From contig NZ_JACHWU010000001.1 in assembly GCF_014191605.1 (NCBI RefSeq), positions 744,001 to 808,000 of the forward strand: a stretch of 64,000 nt of DNA, written 5' to 3'. The position numbers and the translations under genes are program-made. Positions 15,403 through 22,988 of this stretch are shown piece after piece. Source of the stretch: Prauserella isguenensis. Lineage in GTDB: Bacteria > Actinomycetota > Actinomycetes > Mycobacteriales > Pseudonocardiaceae. The notes under the pieces are model-generated. The model ran no database searches. It saw only the letters and a list, made by a program, of their open reading frames with translations, and was not told the DNA's origin. Each line of letters starts with the position of its first letter. Position 1 is the first letter of the stretch.

Positions 15403-16356
15403 TCAGGTGGTCTTGCGGAGGACCCAGGTGCGGACGAGGCCTGCCGTGACACCCGCGAGGGCGACGACGGCGAGCAGCATCGGAAGCTGCACCTGATTCG
15501 GCGCCGTGTCGTCGGCGGCGAGCGCGTCGGCGTTGCCCGCGTTGCGCACGTCGCCCGCACCGGACTTGCCGCCTTCGCCGATGCCGCCGTCGCTCAGCAC
15601 GCCGTACTCGGGTGAGTCGGGTGCGCCGGGGACGCCGTCCTGCGGCGAGTACCGCATGTCCGGGGGCACAGCGCTGCCCTGCGTCGGCACGGACGCCTCA
15701 GGGATGTTGCTGTAGTCGCGCGGCGCCGCGTACCCGTCGCCGCTGCCCTGCGGACCGTCCGGGGTCGTGGGCACGCCGCGCTGTCCCTCGACGGGCTGCG
15801 ACGGCTGCTGGTGTTGCTCACCGGAGCCGCCCTGCTGCGGGGTCGAACCCCGGTTCGGGGACTGCTGCGGCTGCGAGCTCGTGGGCTTCGAGCGGTCGGT
15901 CGACTCCACCGACAGGCCGCAGACACCCGCGACCTTGCGGTGGATCGACGCCAGGACGTCGTCCCTCTTGTGCGGCCAGCCGAGTGCCGGGTTCCCTTCC
16001 AGCTTCTCGACGACCGCATCGGCGACGTCCGCGCCGCCGATGACCCCCGCGGCCTTGTTCGGCACGGTGCCGACGTCGAGCTTGTGCTTACCGATCTCGT
16101 CGGCGAGGTTCTTCGGATAGGTGAACTGCAGGAAGCGGTCGGCCTCACGTGCGCCCTGCTCGACGGGGCCCTTGAGGGAGGCACCGTCGACCAGCACCGT
16201 CGCGCCGGACGGGGCGGAGGCCGTCGACGTGCACGAGTCGACGACCGTCTGGGTGGCGGCACCGGCGGCAGGCGCGGACAGCGCGGTCAGGCCTGCGGCG
16301 ACCGCCGTGGCGGCGGCCGTACCCAGCGCACGGGTCAGAACGGTCTTGGTACGCAC
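15403..16356 (-). CDS. Anchored surface protein, paralogue 1 of 3
   Basis: The 317-residue protein has a signal peptide (RALGTAAATAVAAGLTALSAPAAGA), a folded region of about 110 residues with two cysteines (DSCTST, AGVCGLS), a Gln/Pro/Gly/Ser-rich stalk and a C-terminal membrane helix ending VRTWVLRKTT. It is therefore exported and held by one C-terminal helix with a short basic tail. PPDMRY and SPEYGVLSD recur as PELRY and NPEFGVLGN in the adjacent paralogue, whose helix is nearly identical. The function is unknown. GTG 16356 starts directly before the signal peptide. Confidence 0.75.
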   Translation of the reverse strand: MRTKTVLTRALGTAAATAVAAGLTALSAPAAGAATQTVVDSCTSTASAPSGATVLVDGASLKGPVEQGAREADRFLQFTYPKNLADEIGKHKLDVGTVPNKAAGVIGGADVADAVVEKLEGNPALGWPHKRDDVLASIHRKVAGVCGLSVESTDRSKPTSSQPQQSPNRGSTPQQGGSGEQHQQPSQPVEGQRGVPTTPDGPQGSGDGYAAPRDYSNIPEASVPTQGSAVPPDMRYSPQDGVPGAPDSPEYGVLSDGGIGEGGKSGAGDVRNAGNADALAADDTAPNQVQLPMLLAVVALAGVTAGLVRTWVLRKTT

Positions 16357-16536
16357 TTCGAACGGTATCCCTTTCCGAACGGCATTGCCCGGCCTGGACC
16401 TGACGCCATCGGCGTCGGTACGGCGAGGCGTTATCAAGGTAAACGACCGTGTGGGCGGAGGGATACGGGCCGGTAGCCACTCGTCGCCGCGGCGGCGACG
16501 TGGTGTGGGCCACGGCCGGCGGCGGTCTCCCCCGCG

Positions 16537-17688
16537 TCAGGAGGCGGTTGCGCGCTGGAGGACCCAGGTACGCACCAGACCCGCGCTGACGCCCGCCAGC
16601 GCGAGCACGGCCAGCAGCAGCGGCACCGAGGGACCGCGCCCGTCCTCGGGCGCGGCCGACGGCAACGACGACGCGTCGCCGGCCGTGCGCAGGTCGGCGT
16701 TGCCGTGCGCGGGGCCGGTCGCCTGCCCGTCGGCGTCGGGGTTCCGCGCGGCTCCGTCGGTGCCGTTCGTGCGGTGGCCCGGGCCGTCGGAGTTGCCGAG
16801 TACGCCGAACTCCGGGTTGTAACCGGGGATCTGGCCGCCGTAGCGCAGGCCCGGTGCGGCGTCGAACATCGCACCGCGGGCGACGGGGATCCCCGCGTAC
16901 CGCAGTTCGGGCGACATGGCCGCGGGTGCCGCCAGCGCCGAGGCGCCGCCGTAGCCGTTGCCATTGCCATCGCCGTTGCCGTTGCCGCCGGAACGGGACC
17001 CCGGCTGGCCCTGCGCCACGACCGGGCTGTTCGGTTCGCGCATCCCCCGGCCGTCGTCGGTACCGGAGCCGTCGTCGCCGGCGTCGTTGCCGCCTGCTCC
17101 GTCGCCGGAACCCGCCCCGGGCTCGTCGCCGGAACCCGAGCCGCCGCCGGGTGCGGGTTCGGACGGTTCGTCGGAGTCCTCACCGGGATCGGGGACGACG
17201 ACCTCGCGCCCGCCGAGCGTGTCGGTGGCCTTCTTCGCGCTGCGGGTCACGCGGTCGACGGTGTCACCCACGGCGTCGGCCGCCGGGTCGCCTGCGCCGG
17301 GAACCGGCCGCACCGCGGTGTCGACCACGTTGACCGTCACCTTGCAGACACCGCTGAGCAGCGAACCGATCGTGTCCGTGACGACGCCCAGGTCGAGCGG
17401 CACGCCGAGCGCGGTGATGCCCTGGATCCGGTCGCCGGGTTCGGCCGTGACGGTGCCGCCGCACCGGACCTGCTTGGTCTCGGCCACCGCCGTCGCCGGG
17501 GCGGCGAGTCCCGCCGTCGCCGCGAGCACCAGGCCCGCCGTGGCGACCGCGGCCGGTTTCGCGACCGTCGAGGTCAGCGTCCGCTTGGTCGGCTCGGCTG
17601 CGCGGTCGGTCCCGTCCTCGTGGGCGCGGTCCTCATGGGCGCGGCCGTCGTGGGCGCGGTCGTCGGCCTCGGTGCCGGATGTGCGCAT
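16537..17688 (-). CDS. Anchored surface protein, paralogue 2 of 3
   Basis: The 383-residue protein begins with a hydrophilic repeat (RAHDGRAHEDRAHEDG, residues 11-26), then a signal segment (AAVATAGLVLAATAGLAAPA). A domain with two cysteines follows (VRCGGTV, SGVCKVTV), then a long Gly/Asp/Asn-rich stalk and a C-terminal helix LALAGVSAGLVRTWVL plus a short tail. The helix and the LRY/PEFGVL motifs match paralogue 1. ATG 17688 has GGGGAGG upstream. Secreted, membrane-anchored, function unknown. The N-terminal repeat comes from 12-bp DNA repeats at about 17605-17650. Confidence 0.72.
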   Translation of the reverse strand: MRTSGTEADDRAHDGRAHEDRAHEDGTDRAAEPTKRTLTSTVAKPAAVATAGLVLAATAGLAAPATAVAETKQVRCGGTVTAEPGDRIQGITALGVPLDLGVVTDTIGSLLSGVCKVTVNVVDTAVRPVPGAGDPAADAVGDTVDRVTRSAKKATDTLGGREVVVPDPGEDSDEPSEPAPGGGSGSGDEPGAGSGDGAGGNDAGDDGSGTDDGRGMREPNSPVVAQGQPGSRSGGNGNGDGNGNGYGGASALAAPAAMSPELRYAGIPVARGAMFDAAPGLRYGGQIPGYNPEFGVLGNSDGPGHRTNGTDGAARNPDADGQATGPAHGNADLRTAGDASSLPSAAPEDGRGPSVPLLLAVLALAGVSAGLVRTWVLQRATAS

Positions 17689-17758
17689 CGGGGGCCTCCC
17701 CAGATCGGTTCACTGGGAACAACGAACCACACGGGAAGGCGTGACGCATGCCCTCCGA

Positions 17759-18790
17759 TCAGGCGTTCTTACGGGCGACCCACGCCCTGCTCAGACCCGC
17801 CACGACCAGCAGCAGCGCACCGACCGACAGTGCCAGCGGCAGGCGGTCGGTCTCGGAGGCCTGCGGCAACGCGCGGGCCGTCCCGGACTTGCGCGTGGTG
17901 TTCTCCTGCGCACCCGGCCTGCTGCCCTGGTTCGGCACGTCCATGCCCGGGCCGACGGGCGCCTTCGGCACGGTGACGTCCGCGGACGGCGGCAGCTCCA
18001 CCGGGCTGAGCGGCTGGGCGAGCACGTCCTGGTCGGCCGGCGGCGGCGCCGGAGCATCCGGCACCGGCGGGACGTCCGCACCGGACTCGTCCTCGCCCGG
18101 ATCGGTGCCGGGACGTTCCGGGTCGGGCTCGGGCTGCGGGTCGGGTTGCGGCTCGCCGGGTTGTTCGGGGTCAGCGGGTTCCTCCGGCGCCGGTTCCTCG
18201 GGGGTGAGGCCGTCGGTGAGCCCGTGGGTCGTCGCGCCGAGCGTGTTGACGGTGCGCCGGGTGGTGTCGCACACCTGGCCGAGCGAGTCGACGACGAGGC
18301 CGGTCTCGTTCACGCCCAGGGTCGCGAGGGTCTCCTTCAACGGCAGCGACACGAGCGTGTCCTCGGCCTCCGACCCGGTGCCGATGCCGGCGAGTCCCTC
18401 GGCGCCCGCCGCGGCCCCGGCGTCCACGGTCAGCGGTTCGCCGTCGTCGCCTTTGAGAGTGGAGTCGCACTCGCCGTCGATGACCTTCGGTGCGGTGTCC
18501 TGACGTGCACGGTCCTCACGTGCACGGTCGTCACGCGTGGTGTCGTCGTCGCGTGCGCTGTCCTGGGAGGTGCTGTCCCCGGAGATGGCGTCACGGGGTT
18601 CCGACAGTGTGGAGCTCGAGACACGGCCGCCGTCGACACCACCGGTCTCGACACCGGCCTCGACATCGCCCTCCGCCGCCTGAGCCACCCCGCCGAAACC
18701 GAACACGGCGACACCGGCCGCCGCCGTCACGACGCCCGTGCGCACGACGCCCCCACGCGCCGTTTTCCGGACGATCCTCACGAGCCCCAC
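17759..18790 (-). CDS. Anchored surface protein, paralogue 3 of 3
   Basis: The 343-residue protein has a signal segment (VVTAAAGVAVFGFGGVAQA), an Asp/Arg-rich spacer (DDRAREDRARQD), a two-cysteine region (DGECDST, GQVCDTT), a Pro/Glu/Asp-rich stalk (PEEPAPEEPADPEQPGEPQ), and a C-terminal helix LALSVGALLLVVAGLSRAWVARK. The plan is the same as in its two downstream neighbours, with more sequence divergence. It starts at GTG 18790; GTG 18781 is an alternative. All three genes point the same way with gaps of 70 and 180 bp. Confidence 0.7.
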   Translation of the reverse strand: MGLVRIVRKTARGGVVRTGVVTAAAGVAVFGFGGVAQAAEGDVEAGVETGGVDGGRVSSSTLSEPRDAISGDSTSQDSARDDDTTRDDRAREDRARQDTAPKVIDGECDSTLKGDDGEPLTVDAGAAAGAEGLAGIGTGSEAEDTLVSLPLKETLATLGVNETGLVVDSLGQVCDTTRRTVNTLGATTHGLTDGLTPEEPAPEEPADPEQPGEPQPDPQPEPDPERPGTDPGEDESGADVPPVPDAPAPPPADQDVLAQPLSPVELPPSADVTVPKAPVGPGMDVPNQGSRPGAQENTTRKSGTARALPQASETDRLPLALSVGALLLVVAGLSRAWVARKNA

Positions 18791-18924
18791 CCTCGTTCCA
18801 CTGCCTTGCCGTTCGCTTGCTGCGGTCGCCGCGGCCGATCACTCTGCGTACCGCGCCCAGCGATCGGTGTCGTCACGGGTGAAGGTACTCGATGGGTGTC
18901 GTGGGTGGTCGATACCCTCGGACG

Positions 18925-19689
18925 ATGGAGCTCGCAACGCGTGTCGGGGCGCACGTCCGGGATGACGATCCACTGACCACGGCGGGTGAGGTAGGCGCGG
19001 ACGCCGTCCAGTTCTTCCTCGCGGATCCGCAGGGGTGGAAGAAGCCGCAGCCGCATCCGCACGCCGAGGACCTGGCCGCGAGCGACGTCGAGGTGTTCAT
19101 CCACTCGCCGTACGTACTGAACGTGGCGTCGCTGAACAACCGGATCCGCATCCCGTCGCGCAAGGGCGTGACGCAGCACGCGGAGGCGGCCGCGACGGTC
19201 GGTGCCCGGGGACTCGTCGTGCACGGCGGGCACGTCCGCAAGGGCGAGGATCCGGCCGAGGGCGTCGCGAACTGGCGGAAGCTGTTCGAGCGCTCGTCGT
19301 TCGACGTGCCGATCCTCATCGAGAACACCGCGGGCGGTGACAGCGCCATGACGCGTGACCTGGAGATGCTGGCGCGGCTGTGGGACGCGGTCGGCGAGCT
19401 GGGCGCCGGCTTCTGCCTCGACACGTGTCACGCGCATGCGGCGGGCTGGGATCTGACGACCGTCGTGGACGACGTCATGGCGATCACCGGACGGATCGAT
19501 CTGGTGCACCTGAACAACTCCCGCGACGAGGCGGGTTCGCAGCGTGACCGGCACGCGAACGTCGTCGGCGCGGAGGGCACGATCGACGCCGAGGTGCTGC
19601 GTGCCGTGGCGCTCGCCGCGCAGGCGCCGGTGATCGTGGAGACTCCACCGGATGGCCAGCGAGACGACATCGCATACCTCCGCGGATGA
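18925..19689 (+). CDS. nfo: Endonuclease IV (AP endonuclease family 2)
   Basis: The 254-residue TIM barrel carries the three-metal ligand set of endonuclease IV: FIHSPYVLN, LVVHGGH, ILIENTAGG, FCLDTCHAHAAGWDL, IDLVHLNNSRDEAGSQRDRH and VIVETP. The enzyme cuts DNA 5' of abasic sites in base excision repair. ATG 18925 is chosen because TACCCT (18913-18918) ends 6 nt before it, the spacing of a leaderless actinobacterial message. The GT87 gene downstream overlaps its end by 38 bp. It is divergent from the anchored-protein trio. Confidence 0.92.
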   Translation: MELATRVGAHVRDDDPLTTAGEVGADAVQFFLADPQGWKKPQPHPHAEDLAASDVEVFIHSPYVLNVASLNNRIRIPSRKGVTQHAEAAATVGARGLVVHGGHVRKGEDPAEGVANWRKLFERSSFDVPILIENTAGGDSAMTRDLEMLARLWDAVGELGAGFCLDTCHAHAAGWDLTTVVDDVMAITGRIDLVHLNNSRDEAGSQRDRHANVVGAEGTIDAEVLRAVALAAQAPVIVETPPDGQRDDIAYLRG

Positions 19690-21244
19690 CGGCCCGCCCG
19701 GCGACACCGGGGTCTCGACCACGGGGTTCGGCCCGTCGCCGGCCACGCGAGCCGCGGCCGCGGCGGCCATCCTGCTGTGCGGCATCACCCTGGTGCTGGG
19801 GCTGCTGAACAAGCACCGCTGCACCGGTCCGGCGTTCGACGAGAACGGCCGCAGCACGCCGAACTACGCCGAGCGCAACTACCACGACGCGTGCTATTCG
19901 GACATCCAGTTCCTCTGGCTGGGCCGGGACGTCGACAAGCACGTCCTCCCCTACGTCCACGGCGACATCACGGCCGAGGGGCAGCTGGTCGGCGGCACGC
20001 TCGAGTACCCGGTGCTGACCGGGACGCTCGTCTGGGCGGGCGCCGCCTTCGCCGACACCGACGCCGAGTTCCTGCTGGGGTCGGCCGCGTTGCTCGCCCC
20101 GTTCGGCCTGGTCACGGCGTGGATGCTGGGCCGACTCGCCGGATGGCGGGCGTTGCTGTGGGCGCTCGGGCCGCCGCTGGTGCTGTACGCGTTCCACAAC
20201 TGGGACCTGGCGGTGGTCGCCGCGTCGGTGGCTGCGTTCTTCGTGGTGCAGCGCACTCGCGGTTCACTGCGCAGCCGTGCGGGGTGGGCGGCGGTGCTGC
20301 TCGGCGTCGGGACGGCGTTGAAGCTGTATCCGGGGCTGTTCGTGGTGCCCCTGGCGCTGTATGTCTACGTCGAGAGCAGACGCACCGACGGCCCGCGCCG
20401 CGGGGTGCGGGAGGCGCTGCGGGTGCCGCTGCGGGTGCCGCTGCTGGCGGGCGGCGTCGTGGCAGCCGTGAACCTGCCGTTCGTACTGGCCGGTTTCGAC
20501 GGCTGGTGGGCGTCGATCGAGTTCCAGGGACAGCGCGAAGCGGACGGCACGTCGAACTCGATCTGGTACTGGGGCGTGCGGCACCTGTTCTCCGGTGACG
20601 TGGCGTTCCAGCAGTTCACCGACGTCGCGTCACCGCTTGCCGTGCTGACCGCGTTGGCGCTCGCCTGCGGTGTCGGCTGGGACCGCGCCCAGCGCGACGG
20701 CGAGTTCCCCCTGTTGCAGGTGTGCGCGGCCGCGCTGTGCGGGTTCCTGCTGCTGCACAAGGTGCACTCGCCGCAGTACACGTTGTGGCTGCTGCCGATG
20801 TTCGTGTTGCTGCGGGTGCGATGGGGTTGGATCGCGGCCTACCTCGCCGCGGACGTGGCGCTCGGGATCGGCATCTTCCGCTGGTACGGCGACTTCCAAC
20901 AGTCGATCGCCGACGGGTTCGCGGCACAGGCCGTCGTCATCGGAGTCTGGGGCAGGGCGGCGCTGCTGGCAGGCCTGTTCGTGGCGTTCCTCGGCGCCCG
21001 CGCGGTCACCGACCACCGTCCCGCACGGCTTCCGCCGCGGGGCTACCTGCCGTTCGAACCGCCGGGGCCCGGTGGATCGGGGGCCCGCGGGCCCGCGTCC
21101 CGCGACTCCGACGACGACCGTGCGGGCCGGCGGCGCACCAGCGTCGACAACCCCGGCAGGACCACGGCGTCCCGCGATCCCGACAGCACACCGCCCAGCG
21201 GGTCGTCGTCCCCGGAACCCGGCCCGGACGGGCAGCGCACCTGA
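19652..21244 (+). CDS. GT87-family polyprenyl-phosphate mannosyltransferase-like protein
   Basis: The 530-residue membrane protein has about ten hydrophobic segments. It shares DACYSDIQFLWLGRD, LEYPVLTG, GTALKLYPGLFV and KVHSPQYTLWLLP with the convergent neighbour. These are GT-C/GT87 features of alpha-1,2-mannosyltransferases that use polyprenyl-phosphate mannose. The acceptor is unknown; mannolipids or lipoglycans are plausible. The C-terminal 70 residues are hydrophilic and are encoded opposite the tail of the other GT87 gene (21043-21244). ATG 19652 lies inside nfo with GGAG 10 nt upstream. Confidence 0.82.
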   Translation: MASETTSHTSADDGPPGDTGVSTTGFGPSPATRAAAAAAILLCGITLVLGLLNKHRCTGPAFDENGRSTPNYAERNYHDACYSDIQFLWLGRDVDKHVLPYVHGDITAEGQLVGGTLEYPVLTGTLVWAGAAFADTDAEFLLGSAALLAPFGLVTAWMLGRLAGWRALLWALGPPLVLYAFHNWDLAVVAASVAAFFVVQRTRGSLRSRAGWAAVLLGVGTALKLYPGLFVVPLALYVYVESRRTDGPRRGVREALRVPLRVPLLAGGVVAAVNLPFVLAGFDGWWASIEFQGQREADGTSNSIWYWGVRHLFSGDVAFQQFTDVASPLAVLTALALACGVGWDRAQRDGEFPLLQVCAAALCGFLLLHKVHSPQYTLWLLPMFVLLRVRWGWIAAYLAADVALGIGIFRWYGDFQQSIADGFAAQAVVIGVWGRAALLAGLFVAFLGARAVTDHRPARLPPRGYLPFEPPGPGGSGARGPASRDSDDDRAGRRRTSVDNPGRTTASRDPDSTPPSGSSSPEPGPDGQRT

Positions 21245-22800
21245 TCCGCCGACGGCCGGTAGATCTCGCGCACGATCAGCACGCACAGCGCGACGACCAT
21301 CAGGTCACGCACGACGACCGTGGCCAGGAACCAGTCGTCGGGCAGGCCCTTCTCGGAGACGTCGACGTACGACAGCATTCGCGGTGCCCACACGAGGGCG
21401 TCGATGAGCATCCAGCTCAGCAGCAGACGCCAACGCGGGATCGCGAGGACGGCCAGCGGCACCAGCCACAGCGAGTACTGCGGGCTCCACACCTTGTTCG
21501 TCAGCAGGAACACCGCCACGACGAGGAAGCACAGTTGTGCCAGCCGCGGCCGTCGCGGTGCCGTCAGCGCCACGTACGCCACCCCGAGGCAGCCCAGTAG
21601 GAACAGCGCGCCGCTGACGGTGTTGAGCACGCTCGGTGTCTCGCCCGCTTCGAGCGGCCCGTCGAACCCGACCCAGCCCGTGAAGTGGGAGATCACGTTG
21701 TAGATCGAGTCCGGATCCATGGCGCGTTCGGTGTTGAGGCGGAAGAACTCGCGCCAGCCCTCGGTGAACGCGGCCAGGAACGGCAGGTTCACCGCCAGCC
21801 AGGTTCCCGCCGTGGCCAGCGTCGCCTTCAACCAGTCGCCGGTTCTGCCCGCCCGGATACACAGCACCAGCAGTGGCCCGAGCAGGAACAGTGGATACAG
21901 CTTCGCCGCCGCGCCGAGACCGAGGAGTACGCCCGCCGCCACGGGTCTGTGGCGTGCCCAGGCGAGCAGGCCGCACATGGCCAGCGCCACCGCGACCGTG
22001 TCGAAGTTGGTGAACGCGTGCACGATGATCAGCGGCGAGACCGCCACCAGCACCGCGTCCCACGGTCTGCGGCGGGCGATCCGCGCGGTGGCCCAGATCG
22101 TCGTCAACCAGGCGGCGGCCAGGAACAGTGCCGTGATGTTGAAGTACACCGCGACCGGCAATGCGCCCGGCAGCAGTCCCTTGTCGGCGACGCCGACCCA
22201 GCCGTGCGTGAGCTTCGCGTTGACCCATTGGAACAGGCCGGTCAGCACCGGGTACTCCATGTAGCGGCGCTGGAAGTCGCCTTCGGAGACCTCCTCGCTC
22301 CAGTGCGTCACGTAGGGGAACGTGTCGCTCCGGTCGAGCCGTTCCGCCGAGTACAGCGGGACGATGTCCGAATAACACATCGCCACGTATTGACGGTTCG
22401 ACTGCCAGTCCAGCTGCAGATTGCCCGCGGAGTCCTCGTACTGCTGGATGCACGCCGCCTTGCCGAACCACGACAGCATCAGTGCGAGCACGCCGAGCAG
22501 CAGTCCGACTCGCAGCGGCGACCAGAACCAGTGCCTGCCCACGGCGGCGTGCTCGCCGAGCGGCCCGCCCAGCGGCGTCGTGGCCTGCTCGGCCAGCGGA
22601 TCGGTGTGGCTTGGGATCACCCGCTGCGACGGGTCGAGCGACGCCGTTTCCGGGGTGCCCGCTCGCTCGCCGGTCGGCGTTGCCGCCCGCTCGTGCTCCG
22701 CGGGGAAGGCTGTGCCCGCCCGGTCCGCGTCGTCGGAGCCGGCGTCCGGTCGGCCCGCCGAACCGGCGTGCGACGAGGAAGAAGGCAAATCGCTGGGCAC
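21043..22800 (-). CDS. GT87-family mannosyltransferase-like protein (Rv0051 type)
   Basis: The 585-residue protein has a hydrophilic N-terminal tail of about 85 residues, then a multi-helix GT-C core with AMCYSDIVPLYSAERL, MEYPVLTGLFQWVN, GAAAKLYPLFLLG and KVWSPQYSLWLVP. Position next to ponA matches mycobacterial Rv0051. The hydrophobic core ends near VREIYRPSADQVR. The remaining 60-odd residues overlap the opposite-strand GT87 gene by 202 bp. GTG 22800 is preceded by TAACAT at 7 nt, a leaderless arrangement. Likely role: adding mannose to envelope glycolipids. Confidence 0.82.
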   Translation of the reverse strand: MPSDLPSSSSHAGSAGRPDAGSDDADRAGTAFPAEHERAATPTGERAGTPETASLDPSQRVIPSHTDPLAEQATTPLGGPLGEHAAVGRHWFWSPLRVGLLLGVLALMLSWFGKAACIQQYEDSAGNLQLDWQSNRQYVAMCYSDIVPLYSAERLDRSDTFPYVTHWSEEVSEGDFQRRYMEYPVLTGLFQWVNAKLTHGWVGVADKGLLPGALPVAVYFNITALFLAAAWLTTIWATARIARRRPWDAVLVAVSPLIIVHAFTNFDTVAVALAMCGLLAWARHRPVAAGVLLGLGAAAKLYPLFLLGPLLVLCIRAGRTGDWLKATLATAGTWLAVNLPFLAAFTEGWREFFRLNTERAMDPDSIYNVISHFTGWVGFDGPLEAGETPSVLNTVSGALFLLGCLGVAYVALTAPRRPRLAQLCFLVVAVFLLTNKVWSPQYSLWLVPLAVLAIPRWRLLLSWMLIDALVWAPRMLSYVDVSEKGLPDDWFLATVVVRDLMVVALCVLIVREIYRPSADQVRCPSGPGSGDDDPLGGVLSGSRDAVVLPGLSTLVRRRPARSSSESRDAGPRAPDPPGPGGSNGR

Positions 22801-22940
22801 GCGTCGGATGTTACAAGCAGTAGCGGTGACGCTCCTGTAATGCGTCCCCCGCGATGCGGCCGTGCGCCCCCGGGCCCTGGTCCGGACGACAACCAGGACC
22901 CGGGCGGGCGCGTGGCGGCTCGGTCGGCCCGTGCCGCGGT

Positions 22941-22988
22941 GGATCAGCCGCCCGGTGGATCAGCCGCCCGGTGGATCAGCCGCCCGGT
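22941..22988. repeat. Three tandem 16-bp repeats across the ponA stop codon
   Basis: Unit GGATCAGCCGCCCGGT occurs at 22941-22956, 22957-22972 and 22973-22988. The ponA stop (complement of 22976-22978) lies in the copy nearest the gene. The unit length is not a multiple of three. Confidence 0.85.

Noticed and set aside
22941-22988. CRISPR-like array
   Set aside because: The three 16-bp units are directly adjacent with no spacers; a simple tandem repeat.
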